The notes under the pieces: generated by a model
What the model was told of the DNA's origin: nothing
The model's database searches: none
What the model saw: only the letters and a program-made list of their open reading frames with translations
In this document: in pieces, positions 40,327 to 51,900 of the stretch
Layout of the letters: every line of letters begins with the position of its first letter
Position numbering within the stretch: the stretch's first letter is position 1
Assembly (NCBI GenBank): GCA_039105265.1
Contig: JAPFFF010000043.1
Location: 62,001-126,000 of the forward strand
DNA: 64,000 bases
Reading direction: 5' to 3'
From: Tritrichomonas musculus
Taxonomy: Eukaryota; Parabasalia; Tritrichomonadida; Tritrichomonadidae
Program-made: the position numbers and the translations under genes

Positions 40327-40625
40327 AAAGCAATTTCTTCTTTTTCTTTTGAAATAGGTTATATTCTTTCGTATATTTATTTTTTTATCCAAAGAAAACT
40401 CATTCATAAAATCTCATTTAAGACCAAGATAAATGTTTTTTTATGAAAAAAGAATTGTGAGAAATGAAAGAAAAACAGAAGAAAATATTATCATGAATTA
40501 TGTAATTATTTGTTTTAAATTTAGTTTCAATCAAAGATATTCATCATTTTCAAAAGAAAAAAAAATAAAGAAAAATAGAGAAGTTTCCTTTTTATTAATT
40601 GTTATATTTATCTCATTTGTTTTTA

Positions 40626-42554
40626 TTAATGATTTACTATTTTTTGAATGCGATACTTTTGAATGGAGTCATCATTCTTTTCTATCATCAAATCAATGCT
40701 ATACATATTGTCAGTACTGCTTTTATTGTTAATTTGGTCTTTCATTCTATCTATTTCATATGTCAATTTTAGTATTTCTTTTAGATGCTTACGTTCTGCA
40801 ATTTCTTTCATTAATTTCCCAACGCTCTCATTGCAAAAGTCAATAAATGAATCTTTTATTAATAATTTCTTTACTATTTGATTAAAAATATTTATTAAAT
40901 CTTTGTTAAATCGAGAAATTTGATTTAAAGTTAATTGTTGAGTATCAATAGTATTACGAGTGATTTGACTATTTTCAACGATCTGATTGTTTTGATTATC
41001 TTCATTGATTTGAGAGATTTGAGTATTATTTTGAGAGTCTTCATTGCTATAGTCATTTTGATCATCTTCACTGATAGAATCGTTTTGATTATTATAAATT
41101 CCACCAATTGCTCTATTATATAGAAATTGTTCGACACTTTCGAGTTTTGATTTAAGCATTAAAGAAAATGCTTTATATGCATATTTTGAAATTGCATTTG
41201 TGTTTTCTTCAAAAAAATTTATGAGATTGACTTCTGATTCTTGGATGAAAACATTAATATTTTGAATTGAATTTTCTTGGTTTTTAATATCGATATCTTT
41301 ACAGTCAGACAAGTTTTTTAACGATGTGACAATATCATTTACTAAATTCTCATGAATTGATGTTAATTGTTCAAAAGTTAAAAAAGCATGGAAAATTTTC
41401 TTTTCTTTTTCTCCTGTTTGATAAATATTTGGAATTGTTGTTTGCAAAATTGTCAATTCTATCGGTTTTATTCTTATTGATATTTGAAGTTTCCCCAAAT
41501 TTTCCAGCAAAGATTGAATAGAATGACAATCTTCTTCTGATAATTTTCTGTTATGTTTAATGGCTAAAAGGCCTTCTTCGAGAAAATCGGTGGCTCCGCA
41601 TATCAAATTATTTTCATAATATTTTTTTTTCATATACAAGTCGACATATTTCTCATTGAATAGCTCAATCAATGAAGAAATTTTGGGCATTAAGTCAGTT
41701 TGCAAGTTATTGGACCAATTAAAAATTGGAAGAAGATCAGGTACTAAAGATATCAAATAAATATGTTCTATATTTATAATCTGGCTTTCATTTTTCATAA
41801 ATATAATGCAACCCAACTTATTCTGTGATCCAACTGTTTGGGATGCGGCTTGCAATTTATTTTTGAAAATTTCTGCATTTTTTGCTTTGGCAAGGATTTC
41901 ATGTAATCCATATTTACCCATTATTTGCGATATAAAAGATGCAATGCTTCCAATAACTGGAATTCTAGGAATATCAAAACCGCAATCATATTCTTGTAAA
42001 AACAAATAATTTTCATTATTTTTAAATATATTTTTTAAAATAGCAAACCGTTTTCTGTGATCATTCACGAACTTTTCAATACTCTTGTTGCATTTTCCCA
42101 TCATTTTATTTGCTTGGTTTGAAGTAAAATATAATAACTTACGTCCAACATTATCGTCAAATTTAGATGTAGCTTCTATTTGATAATCTTCATTATTAGG
42201 CCATTCTTTTTGTTCTTCGAATAGATAAAATTTAGGTCTCGAAGAAGATATTGCGTGTTGAACAAATTGCTGATTTAGAGAAGGTTTTTTTTGAACATTT
42301 TTATTTTCATTGTTTCCCATATTATGATTTAATGGCCTTTCTATTATGTCTTTAATTCCTGTGAATAATTCATTTTGGTGATTTTTTAAGCATTCATTGC
42401 ATAAATCAAAATCGCAATCCCAACAACAATAATGCGACTCAGTGGTTGAAATTCTTGAACTGCAAATATTGCAAAATGAAGGACGACCAGTTTCCGTTAA
42501 TTGGTGATGATGATAAATAGGAAACAACTTTTCTGATTCTGATTCATCATTCAT
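40626..42554 (-). CDS. DC1/ZZ-type zinc-finger protein, 642 aa
   Basis: The N-terminus carries a compact zinc-binding module, FCNICSSRIS...HYCCWDCDFDLCNECLKNH (residues about 27-58), with the C-x2-C, C-x2-C-x-F-x-L-C-x2-C spacing of DC1/ZZ fingers, which bind proteins or lipids. Residues about 130-430 form a helical domain with a hydrophobic patch, GFDIPRIPVIGSIASFISQI; I do not recognise it. A low-complexity Asn/Gln/Ser/Asp segment (about 505-560) is followed by a C-terminal charged helix. No signal peptide, so probably cytoplasmic. The stop runs into TAATAAA, fitting the trichomonad habit of a UAAA poly(A) signal overlapping the stop. Confidence 0.78.
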   Translation of the reverse strand: MNDESESEKLFPIYHHHQLTETGRPSFCNICSSRISTTESHYCCWDCDFDLCNECLKNHQNELFTGIKDIIERPLNHNMGNNENKNVQKKPSLNQQFVQHAISSSRPKFYLFEEQKEWPNNEDYQIEATSKFDDNVGRKLLYFTSNQANKMMGKCNKSIEKFVNDHRKRFAILKNIFKNNENYLFLQEYDCGFDIPRIPVIGSIASFISQIMGKYGLHEILAKAKNAEIFKNKLQAASQTVGSQNKLGCIIFMKNESQIINIEHIYLISLVPDLLPIFNWSNNLQTDLMPKISSLIELFNEKYVDLYMKKKYYENNLICGATDFLEEGLLAIKHNRKLSEEDCHSIQSLLENLGKLQISIRIKPIELTILQTTIPNIYQTGEKEKKIFHAFLTFEQLTSIHENLVNDIVTSLKNLSDCKDIDIKNQENSIQNINVFIQESEVNLINFFEENTNAISKYAYKAFSLMLKSKLESVEQFLYNRAIGGIYNNQNDSISEDDQNDYSNEDSQNNTQISQINEDNQNNQIVENSQITRNTIDTQQLTLNQISRFNKDLINIFNQIVKKLLIKDSFIDFCNESVGKLMKEIAERKHLKEILKLTYEIDRMKDQINNKSSTDNMYSIDLMIEKNDDSIQKYRIQKIVNH

Positions 42555-42781
42555 TAAAGTTTTTTGTAATATAAAACGATAATTATGAACTCAAATATAA
42601 TATAAAATCAGAACTTTTTCTAACAATTATATGACAGTCCAAGAAAAATTGTTCATAAAATTTTATGAAAAATAATTAATATTACTATATATCTTTATAA
42701 CATTCCCCTTTATAAAATGTTCATTTGTTTTATATATATATTAATTATAAACGTATTATTTTTATATAAGTCGATATGAAT

Positions 42782-43424
42782 TAAACCTTACGGCCGTAGG
42801 TCGTAGTTGGAGAGTGCCGTTATCAAATCCGTAATTTTGTCGAAACCCCTCTATACAATAGCCGTATTTTATTTGGTCGATTTTGAATAGAAATATAATT
42901 ATAATATTCTTTCAAAATCTTTTAGATTCAATTAATATAATTATTTACTAGTAATTATTTATTACACATTTGATAATAAATGGATAAGACTCTTCAGTCT
43001 TCTGAAAAAGTTATATGATTGAAATTGGATAATTGATTTGAGCAGGCGAGGATGATTTGAGTAAATAATGTTATGCTGATGTTGAATAAAATCAACTTAT
43101 ATAACTGAAAGGACAATCATATCAAAGTGAGATTAGTTATATAAGTTGAATAAAATCAAAGTGATGTTGAATAAAATCAACTCATATCAAAGTGAGTTTT
43201 TTTTTCAGACCTTAAAAATTGGTTTAAAATGAGATTAGTTTCTGTAATAAATTGGTTTAAAATGAGTTTTTTTTTAATAATATAAAGTATTCAAAACAAT
43301 TATTCAAAAAGTTTTAACATAACCATTTATTATTTGAAAAAGTTACCGTTTTTTATATGCCGTAATTTCAACTCCATGCGCTGTAATTCCAAAATTCGGC
43401 ATAAACTATTTAAAAATAGGGTTA
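42782..43424. mobile_element. Possible Mutator-like MITE, about 640 bp
   Basis: Flanked by a 10-bp direct repeat CGATATGAAT (42,772-42,781 and 43,425-43,434). Terminal words TAAACCTTAC and the complement of ATAGGGTTAC are only partly alike; several CCGTAATTT words occur near both ends in inverted orientation. The long target duplication favours a Mutator-like origin. The middle contains imprecise tandem blocks such as TTGAATAAAATCAA and ATCAAAGTGAG (about 43,080-43,200). Confidence 0.5.
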
Positions 43425-43876
43425 CGATATGAATAAAATTTTCTAATAAACAAACAAGCGCGAATATTTTTTATACTATTAATCATTCTTTTTGTTACTT
43501 ATTAGCAAAGAAAATTAAAATTATCATTGAAATTTAATTTGAAATACTTAAACAATGGAAATCAAATACATAATCAACATGAATAACAATACTTCTTAAA
43601 ATAAATACTTTTTGATTTTGATTTTCAAATATCAACAATATTAGTGGAAAAAACACTCTTGACCGATTGTTTATATCGCCAATATCCATTTTTAAAAAAT
43701 GGCATGAGTAGGAAATTACATTAGAATCATCAATTGTGCTTGTTGATTATTCATGTCAGCGGAGCAAATTGAATAAAAAAAATGAACCAATTTTGCTTTT
43801 TTACAGACCTTAAAAAAAAAAAACAATTTAAATATTACAAAAGAAAAGTTTATTAATTTTTTCAAATACTTTCAGT

Positions 43877-46378
43877 TCAAGCACTTTCTGGTTCACTATT
43901 TCCAATTTTGGAGTTTTTCATTTTCAACACAAGAAACACTACAAGAACAACAATAATAACAACAAAAGCACACATACAAACGAATATAGTAATTATACCT
44001 CCATCAGCTTTGCATGATCCATTTTTATCTAATTTTGAGAAGAAAGAGCAGCTCTTTATTTCATTGTGTTTTCCATCCAATTTTGAGATTGGCTTTCCTT
44101 CATCACTTAGAGAATCGCCAAAAAGTAATTCATCTTTGTTTCCAGCCATGAAAAATCCATTATTGCCTACAAAAGATAAACCTTCTGACTTTTCTCCAAG
44201 TAATTTTTCAATAGAGCTTACATATGATGCAATAATTGACTTAGCCTTTACTGAAAAGTTGTAAATTGGCTTGAAATCGTTAGCATTAATTCCAAAGTTG
44301 ATCAAGTTCAAGACACCGTTATTTATTTCAACTGTATTCTCATATACAACTGATGATGATCTTCTCTTTTTATTGACCAATTTCTTCGCAGCTTGTGGTG
44401 CTGATCCAACTTCATTGATTCTTGTGTAGGCAAAGAAATCTTCATTTCCAGTAACTGTTGCATCTGGCAAACTTTTTAGGAACTCAAGAACTGCATTCAA
44501 TTCTGTTGAATACTGGTTCAGTCTTGGCAAGCCAGTTATTGTTTGGTAACCGTCACCACCGTTATATAAAAAGTCCGATGTAACCAGTTTGTAAAAGTGC
44601 TCATCGTCATTAACAACTTGGACTGACTTTTTCCCGTCAATTCCCACTATTTTAAGATTGGTGATTCGATCGACAGATTCCCAGTTTTTGCTAAGGTCAA
44701 TTGTAAAAGATACGCCAGAAGTGACAGGGAATCCACCGAACTCTTGCTGCTTGTAAAGTCTTGTACCGTATCTAAGAGTTTCATGGAGTCTTTTTCCTGA
44801 TATGTTCAACAGGACAACTTGGTTTCCAAAAGGCAAAACTGAAATGACATCACCCCAAGTTACATCACCTTTTGCAATTGCACTTCTAATTCCACCTCCA
44901 TTAAGGAATGCAATGTCTGCATCGCCAGCTTGACTTAAGATCGCTGTTGATGCCAAAAATCCCATTTTAGATGAACCATTTACGCGGATTGATTGACGAA
45001 TGCAATCAAGATCAATTAACGTTTTCCCAACTTTTACTTTGGTCAATTCATTAACTTCTTTCTCTTTTGCATTCAAAAAGTTAATCATTTCTGTGTCGTC
45101 ATTCAAATTCATACTAGAGATATTCTCGTAATTGAGAAGTGAGGCCCTTTTCCCGATTACTTTTTTAGTAATAGAATCAACAACTATATCAACAACGCCA
45201 ATATTTTTCATTGATGAACCTGTTTGAGCAATCAGAGTACTGTAGTCATTGTTGAGGTGAACTGCACCTTCATCTAAAGTTGTGTGTGAATGGCCGTCAA
45301 TTATGACATCAATGCCATCAAAAGATTCTGCAATATAGTTTGACGTAAGATCAAGTTCATCGTATCCAAGGTGAGAAATTAAGACAACAACATCACACTT
45401 TTGTTCTTCTCTCAAAATTTTAACGTATTTTTGAGAGAGTGAAACAATGTTAGGATCAAAAGTTACATCTTTAACTTCAACTGGATTAGTTGTAATATTG
45501 GTATAAGGTGTATCAAAACCGAAAATTCCAACTCGAAGTTTAAAGTCATCACCAGCACTTTTGTCATCATTTCCAAAGCTATTTATTTCTTTGATTATGT
45601 ATGGGTTGAATTCCATCTTTTCTTTTTCTGAGTTGTCTTTAATGTTTGCAACAATAAGAGGTAATTTATTGTCAGTAAAATCTTTATAATGAACATACAA
45701 GTTGTGGTGGCCATAATCCCACTCATGATTTCCAAGTGTAAAAGCATCATATTGGGCTAATTTGATGGCATCGTGTCCCGTAGTACCGTTTGAAACGCTG
45801 CATAGAGGAAGCCCTTGATTGAAGTCACCACAATCAATTGAAAATACTGAATAACCTTTTTCTTTGGCTTCTTTCTTTTGTTGTTTGACAAATGAAACAA
45901 ATTTTGAAAGACCAATTGTACCTGAATCTGCACTTTCTACATATGCACAGTGAACATCATTTGTGTGTATGAATCTTATAAGTTTTTGGGGATTAACTCG
46001 AAATGAGCCATCATTAATGATTAAATGAGCTCCATTAATTTGGTTAATTCTTAACGAACCTTCTATTGTTGAACTAGGAATATTTGGACTAAGGTTTAAT
46101 GTTACAATAGAATCGAAAATATCGAGCTTTGTTAATATATCTCCTGATGTTACTTCATTGATTGTAAATTTTAATTGGTTATCAAGGCGAAGGGTTCTAA
46201 ATGAACATTTTTTTATAGATGAATAAGTTGTCTGAATTTCGATATTATTAAAATCAGAAATTGAACATTTATCAAAAGGAATATCAAATTCATCAATTTG
46301 AACTGGTGAAGGGTGGTTCTTAGGTGAAGAGCAAAAATCACTTAGTTTAATAGCAATTACAAGAAATATGGGAAGCAT
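43877..46378 (-). CDS. Membrane-anchored ecto-5'-nucleotidase, 833 aa
   Basis: Hydrolyses nucleoside monophosphates outside the cell; trichomonads depend on purine salvage. The metallophosphoesterase half shows HTNDVH (residues 138-143), DCGDF (182-186), GNHEWD (216-221), LISHLGYDE and IDGHSHT, all metal-binding motifs intact. The 5'-nucleotidase C-terminal half has NGGGIRSAIAKGDVTWGDV, LPFGNQVV and FLYNGGDGY, the substrate-binding signature. A signal peptide (MLPIFLVIAIKLSDFCS) precedes about 110 residues of unassigned beta-rich sequence; at the C-terminus a single hydrophobic anchor (FVCMCAFVVIIVVLVVFLVL) is followed by a short charged tail. The ATG at 46,378 is preferred because the one-codon-longer frame starts with TTG. 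An initiator-like TCACTCTTTTC lies upstream. Confidence 0.95.
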   Translation of the reverse strand: MLPIFLVIAIKLSDFCSSPKNHPSPVQIDEFDIPFDKCSISDFNNIEIQTTYSSIKKCSFRTLRLDNQLKFTINEVTSGDILTKLDIFDSIVTLNLSPNIPSSTIEGSLRINQINGAHLIINDGSFRVNPQKLIRFIHTNDVHCAYVESADSGTIGLSKFVSFVKQQKKEAKEKGYSVFSIDCGDFNQGLPLCSVSNGTTGHDAIKLAQYDAFTLGNHEWDYGHHNLYVHYKDFTDNKLPLIVANIKDNSEKEKMEFNPYIIKEINSFGNDDKSAGDDFKLRVGIFGFDTPYTNITTNPVEVKDVTFDPNIVSLSQKYVKILREEQKCDVVVLISHLGYDELDLTSNYIAESFDGIDVIIDGHSHTTLDEGAVHLNNDYSTLIAQTGSSMKNIGVVDIVVDSITKKVIGKRASLLNYENISSMNLNDDTEMINFLNAKEKEVNELTKVKVGKTLIDLDCIRQSIRVNGSSKMGFLASTAILSQAGDADIAFLNGGGIRSAIAKGDVTWGDVISVLPFGNQVVLLNISGKRLHETLRYGTRLYKQQEFGGFPVTSGVSFTIDLSKNWESVDRITNLKIVGIDGKKSVQVVNDDEHFYKLVTSDFLYNGGDGYQTITGLPRLNQYSTELNAVLEFLKSLPDATVTGNEDFFAYTRINEVGSAPQAAKKLVNKKRRSSSVVYENTVEINNGVLNLINFGINANDFKPIYNFSVKAKSIIASYVSSIEKLLGEKSEGLSFVGNNGFFMAGNKDELLFGDSLSDEGKPISKLDGKHNEIKSCSFFSKLDKNGSCKADGGIITIFVCMCAFVVIIVVLVVFLVLKMKNSKIGNSEPESA

Positions 46379-46381
46379 CAA

Positions 46382-47639
46382 TTAACAATTGGCGAGAAAA
46401 GAGTGACCTGAATCAAGTTTACCTCACTTTTTCAATTATTCAAATAAAAATTTTTTTATGAAAAAGTTGTTTTTATCACAAATATTTTATAAAATCCACT
46501 TTTTATATAAAAATTACGAACGGAAACGAACGGAAGATTATAGAAAAAAAATAAATCTTTCCGAATATAAAACCTTAATGGATTCTTCAATCGATTTAAA
46601 GCTTTTTTGTTCAATTTTACAAATATTATATTCATATTAATGTTTATTAAAGAACAAAATCATTTATATCATAAGTCTTAATAACTATTTGATATACTAT
46701 TTTCAAAGAATTATTTGAATTTTTTTATTGGATTCCTTTCAAAAAATAAACATTTAATTGAAAAAATGAAAAACTCAATTAATATCATATAAAATACAAT
46801 TTTTTAAAAAAATGAATGCAATGATTTAAATGAATGGGTAAAAATAATAAACTCTTCGTCAGATATTTGGCTATTCAAAATGTTTTACACTCTTTGAAAA
46901 AATAGAAAATTGAAGGTATCAACGGAATGTAAATAAAAAAATTGAATTAAAAAATTGAGAGCATAAAAAAGAAAAAAATGAGAATTTTGCGATAAATAAT
47001 TTATTTCATAAATAATTAATTATTACATTAAATTGTATTTATGATTAATTTTTTTGACAAAAATTTAAAGGAATAATAAGTTAGAACTAATAAAATATTT
47101 TTTTGACCTTCAAATAGAAAAAAATAAACGGTCGCTATTAAATATAATTTTTATTAATACTATAAAGAAATGGAAAAGCTTTTTATTAGGATATTGGAAA
47201 CATTTTTTGAAGCTCTTTCAAATATAAGCAGATATCACTTAATAATGCTTCTTTGTGATGGAATGTTGGTATATAAAAACACTTATTTTCCTTGAGCCAC
47301 AGTTATTGGTGCTTCTGGTGTTGTTGTTACAATCTTTTATGAAGTGGTAAATATAATTCTTTTCGCAAATCTCTGAAATCAATATTGTATTTTATTATTA
47401 TTATTATTCATACTATGATGAATTTGTATATATCAGCCAATAAATCATTTGATTAAAGGATTAAATATTGAAAATTGAATCAGGAAAATCATTATTTCTA
47501 ATATTATTACAATTTGTAAATTGAATAGTTTATTCTGTTTTCAATGAGTTCTCACAAATAATTTCAAAAAAAAAAAAAAAAATTATCAACATGAAAATCA
47601 CTGTGAATTAAAAACATTCATTATACTCTAATCCAAAAA
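46382..47639. other. AT-rich intergenic region
   Basis: No intact gene recognised between the 5'-nucleotidase and the ankyrin relic. A short hydrophobic frame, ATVIGASGVVVTIFYEVVNI, near 47,300 may be chance or a relic. Confidence 0.5.
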
Positions 47640-47990
47640 ATTTTTATATGATTGAGAATTTGAATGATTTATGGAATTCAACTCATACTTTTAATTTTAC
47701 GGCATTGATTTTGGCAACAATAAGATGTCATAAAGGAATTGTTAAATTATTAATAAGGCTTGAAGGCATTGAATTTAGCATTCATGACATTTTAAATCAA
47801 AAACTTTTCTTATATTCAAATCTTACTTTTTTAAACGTATTGAAAAATTGAAAGATTTTTGAATTTTTGGAATAGTAAATTGATAGCAGCCATTGATTAT
47901 GCAAAAGAATGAGATAATCAAGAATTTGGTGACCTTTTATCTAATAAATCAATCAAAACAAACAAAACTGAAACTTGGACTAAATAATTA
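47640..47990 (+). pseudogene. Ankyrin-repeat gene relic
   Basis: A 67-codon frame at 47,648-47,851 holds one recognisable ankyrin repeat (FTALILATIRCHKGIVKLLI). In another frame, with an internal stop, 47,878-47,985 reads LIAAIDYAKE...DNQEFGDLLS, the usual C-terminal ankyrin segment (AxDYAKExGHxEIxDLL). It is a decayed piece of the family represented by the genes at 15 kb and 27 kb. No start or promoter motif is preserved. Confidence 0.65.
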
Positions 47991-48937
47991 AAAAGAATGC
48001 AAAAATAAATTTGAGTGAGCATTGATACAAAAAAAAAAGCAAAAAAGATAACAGAGATATAATTATGACAAAACTTGTAGTGTACAAAAACGAAATGAAG
48101 TTCATAATTTTGAAGAGTTGACAGTGCAACTAGTTGGAGATTTTGAGTTTTGGATATTTTTTTTGATAATTATCTAACTACTTACATCAAATAAGTTAAC
48201 AATGTTTAATAAAACATTTCAATCTAATTTATAATTAGATATATTTATATTGCCAAGATTAATATCTTTGTCTTTTCCACTTTTATCAGTTATCATTTTA
48301 TCTTTTTTAGATGATAATGATAACCCAGTTGAATCTGAAAGAATAATTAATGGTGATTATCTATGAGATTGAATATTAATTTTTTGATCATTTGCAATAT
48401 CAATTATTTAAAACTTCCTCCTAGTATCATCTTTTAGATAATTTTGTATTCAAATATTTGAAACCATTTCAATTTCAAAGAATATAAAAATTCTTGAAAA
48501 TTTACTATTTAAATTATTTTATTATATAAAAAAAGATAAAAAAAGGAGAGAAAGCAGATGTAATTATGACAAAACTTATTTAAAAAAATTCAATATTACT
48601 AACAAATTTAATTCAAATTTTAATTGAATTTATTTGTTAATTACCATTAAATTTTAAAAAAACAAATTTTATATTACTGTCATAATTATGAATTTAAAAC
48701 TGCCTAAAATGTTTCTATTTTAGATTTTTTAATAATATAAAATGAATTTTAAACTAATTATTATAATCAAATATAATTGAGTAGCTGTATTAAAATTTTC
48801 AATTTAATTTTTTTATAATGAATGAGGTTTTTCAATACTTTATAGAAAAACTTCAAGTAACTTTTATTAAAAAGTAATGCAATGATTAATCGTGAAGTAA
48901 ATGTTGATTTACATCACAAATTTTTTTTGAAATTTAG
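47991..48937. other. AT-rich intergenic region upstream of the repeat protein
   Basis: No gene recognised. Near its end TCACA (48,914-48,918) about 20 bases before the ATG at 48,938 is a candidate initiator. Confidence 0.5.
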
Positions 48938-51900
48938 ATGGTTTTTACTTGTTTGTTTCTAATATTACAAAAAATCGCTATTTCAACAGATTGTAATGAT
49001 GCTTGTATATGTGATAATGAGACTCCAAGTCTTTGCACAGGATGTAGAGCAGGAATGATTAACCTAGCAACAAAAGAAGGAGATTATGATTGTCAATGTG
49101 ATGCAGATAGTCACTTCGTTCAAGGAACAACACAAGGAACTTGCGTATGTGATGCAGAAAAGCATTTCGTACAAAAGAAAGATGAGAATGATCAGATCGT
49201 AGAAGGTCAATGTATGTGTGACGATGGTTATGAAGAAGATCAGAGTGGTGCTTGTGTTCTAAAGTCGAATTGTCCAGTTGGATGCATATGTCAGCCTTCA
49301 GCTCCATCAACATGCAGTGATTGTAAGCCAGGTTTCGCTAAGAAGACAGCAGAAGGTAGTGATGCTTTCACTTGTGAATGTGATGCAGATAATCACTTCG
49401 TTCAAGGAACAACACAAGGAACTTGCGTATGTGATGCAGAAAAACATTTCGTACAAAAGAAAGATGAGAATGATCAGATCGTAGAAGGTCAATGTATGTG
49501 TGACGATGGTTATGAAGAAGATCAGAGTGGTGCTTGCGTTCTAAAGTCGAATTGTCCAGTTGGATGCATATGTCAGCCTTCAGCTCCATCAACATGCAGT
49601 GATTGTAAGCCAGGTTTCGCTAAGAAGACAGCAGAAGGTAGTGATGCTTTCACTTGTGAATGTGATGCAGATAATCACTTCGTTCAAGGAACAACACAAG
49701 GAACTTGCGTATGTGATGCAGAAAAGCATTTCGTACAAAAGAAAGATGAGAATGATCAGATCGTAGAAGGTCAATGTATGTGTGACGATGGTTATGAAGA
49801 AGATCAGAGTGGTGCTTGCGTTCTAAAGTCGAATTGTCCAGTTGGATGCATATGTCAGCCTTCAGCTCCATCAACATGCAGTGATTGTAAGCCAGGTTTC
49901 GCTAAGAAGACAGCAGAAGGTAGTGATGCTTTCACTTGTGAATGTGATGCAGATAATCACTTCGTTCAAGGAACAACACAAGGAACTTGCGTATGTGATG
50001 CAGAAAAACATTTCGTACAAAAGAAAGATGAGAATGATCAGATCGTAGAAGGTCAATGTATGTGTGACGATGGTTATGAAGAAGATCAGAGTGGTGCTTG
50101 TGTTCTAAAGTCGAATTGTCCAGTTGGATGCATATGTCAGCCTTCAGCTCCATCAACATGCAGTGATTGTAAGCCAGGTTTCGCTAAGAAGACAGCAGAA
50201 GGTAGTGATGCTTTCACTTGTGAATGTGATGCAGATAATCACTTCGTTCAAGGAACAACACAAGGAACTTGCGTATGTGATGCAGAAAAGCATTTCGTAC
50301 AAAAGAAAGATGAGAATGATCAGATCGTAGAAGGTCAATGTATGTGTGACGATGGTTATGAAGAAGATCAGAGTGGTGCTTGCGTTCTAAAGTCGAATTG
50401 TCCAGTTGGATGCATATGTCAGCCTTCAGCTCCATCAACATGCAGTGATTGTAAGCCAGGTTTCGCTAAGAAGACAGCAGAAGGTAGTGATGCTTTCACT
50501 TGTGAATGTGATGCAGATAATCACTTCGTTCAAGGAACAACACAAGGAACTTGCGTATGTGATGCAGAAAAACATTTCGTACAAAAGAAAGATGAGAATG
50601 ATCAGATCGTAGAAGGTCAATGTATGTGTGACGATGGTTATGAAGAAGATCAGAGTGGTGCTTGTGTTCTAAAGTCGAATTGTCCAGTTGGATGCATATG
50701 TCAGCCTTCAGCTCCATCAACATGCAGTGATTGTAAGCCAGGTTTCGCTAAGAAGACAGCAGAAGGTAGTGATGCTTTCACTTGTGAATGTGATGCAGAT
50801 AATCACTTCGTTCAAGGAACAACACAAGGAACTTGCGTATGTGATGCAGAAAAACATTTCGTACAAAAGAAAGATGAGAATGATCAGATCGTAGAAGGTC
50901 AATGTATGTGTGACGATGGTTATGAAGAAGATCAGAGTGGTGCTTGTATTCTAAAGTCGAATTGTCCAGTTGGATGCATATGTCAGCCTTCAGCTCCATC
51001 AACATGCAGTGATTGTAAGCCAGGTTTCGCTAAGAAGACAGCAGAAGGTAGTGATGCTTTCACTTGTGAATGTGATGCAGATAATCACTTCGTTCAAGGA
51101 ACAACACAAGGAACTTGCGTATGTGATGCAGAAAAACATTTCGTACAAAAGAAAGATGAGAATGATCAGATCGTAGAAGGTCAATGTATGTGTGACGATG
51201 GTTATGAAGAAGATCAGAGTGGTGCTTGCGTTCTAAAGTCGAATTGTCCAGTTGGATGCATATGTCAGCCTTCAGCTCCATCAACATGCAGTGATTGTAA
51301 GCCAGGTTTCGCTAAGAAGACAGCAGAAGGTAGTGATGCTTTCACTTGTGAATGTGATGCAGATAATCACTTCGTTCAAGGAACAACACAAGGAACTTGT
51401 GTATGTGATGCAGAAAAACATTTCGTACAAAAGAAAGATGAGAATGATCAGATCGTAGAAGGTCAGTGCGTTTGTGACGATGGTTATGAAGAAGATCAGA
51501 GTGGTGCTTGTATTCTAAAGTCGAATTGTCCAGTTGGATGCATATGTCAGCCTTCAGCTCCATCAACATGCAGTGATTGTAAGCCAGGTTTCACTAAGAA
51601 GACAGCAGAAGGTAGTGATGCTTTCACTTGTGAATGTGATGCAGATAATCACTTCGTTCAAGGAACAACACAAGGAACTTGTGTATGTGATGCAGAAAAA
51701 CATTTCGTACAAAAGAAAGATGAGAATGATCAGATCGTAGAAGGTCAATGTATGTGTGACGATGGTTATGAAGAAGATCAGAGTGGTGCTTGCGTTCTAA
51801 AGTCGAATTGTCCAGTTGGATGCATATGTCAGCCTTCAGCTCCATCAACATGCAGTGATTGTAAGCCAGGTTTCGCTAAGAAGACAGCAGAAGGTAGTGA

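Noticed and set aside
40433-40732. 99-codon plus-strand frame
   Set aside because: Overlaps the 3' end of the zinc-finger gene on the other strand and has low-complexity AT-driven composition.
42782-42880. Possible rRNA or structured RNA in the G/C-richer patch
   Set aside because: No match to 5S or other RNA features; better explained as the end of the flanked element.
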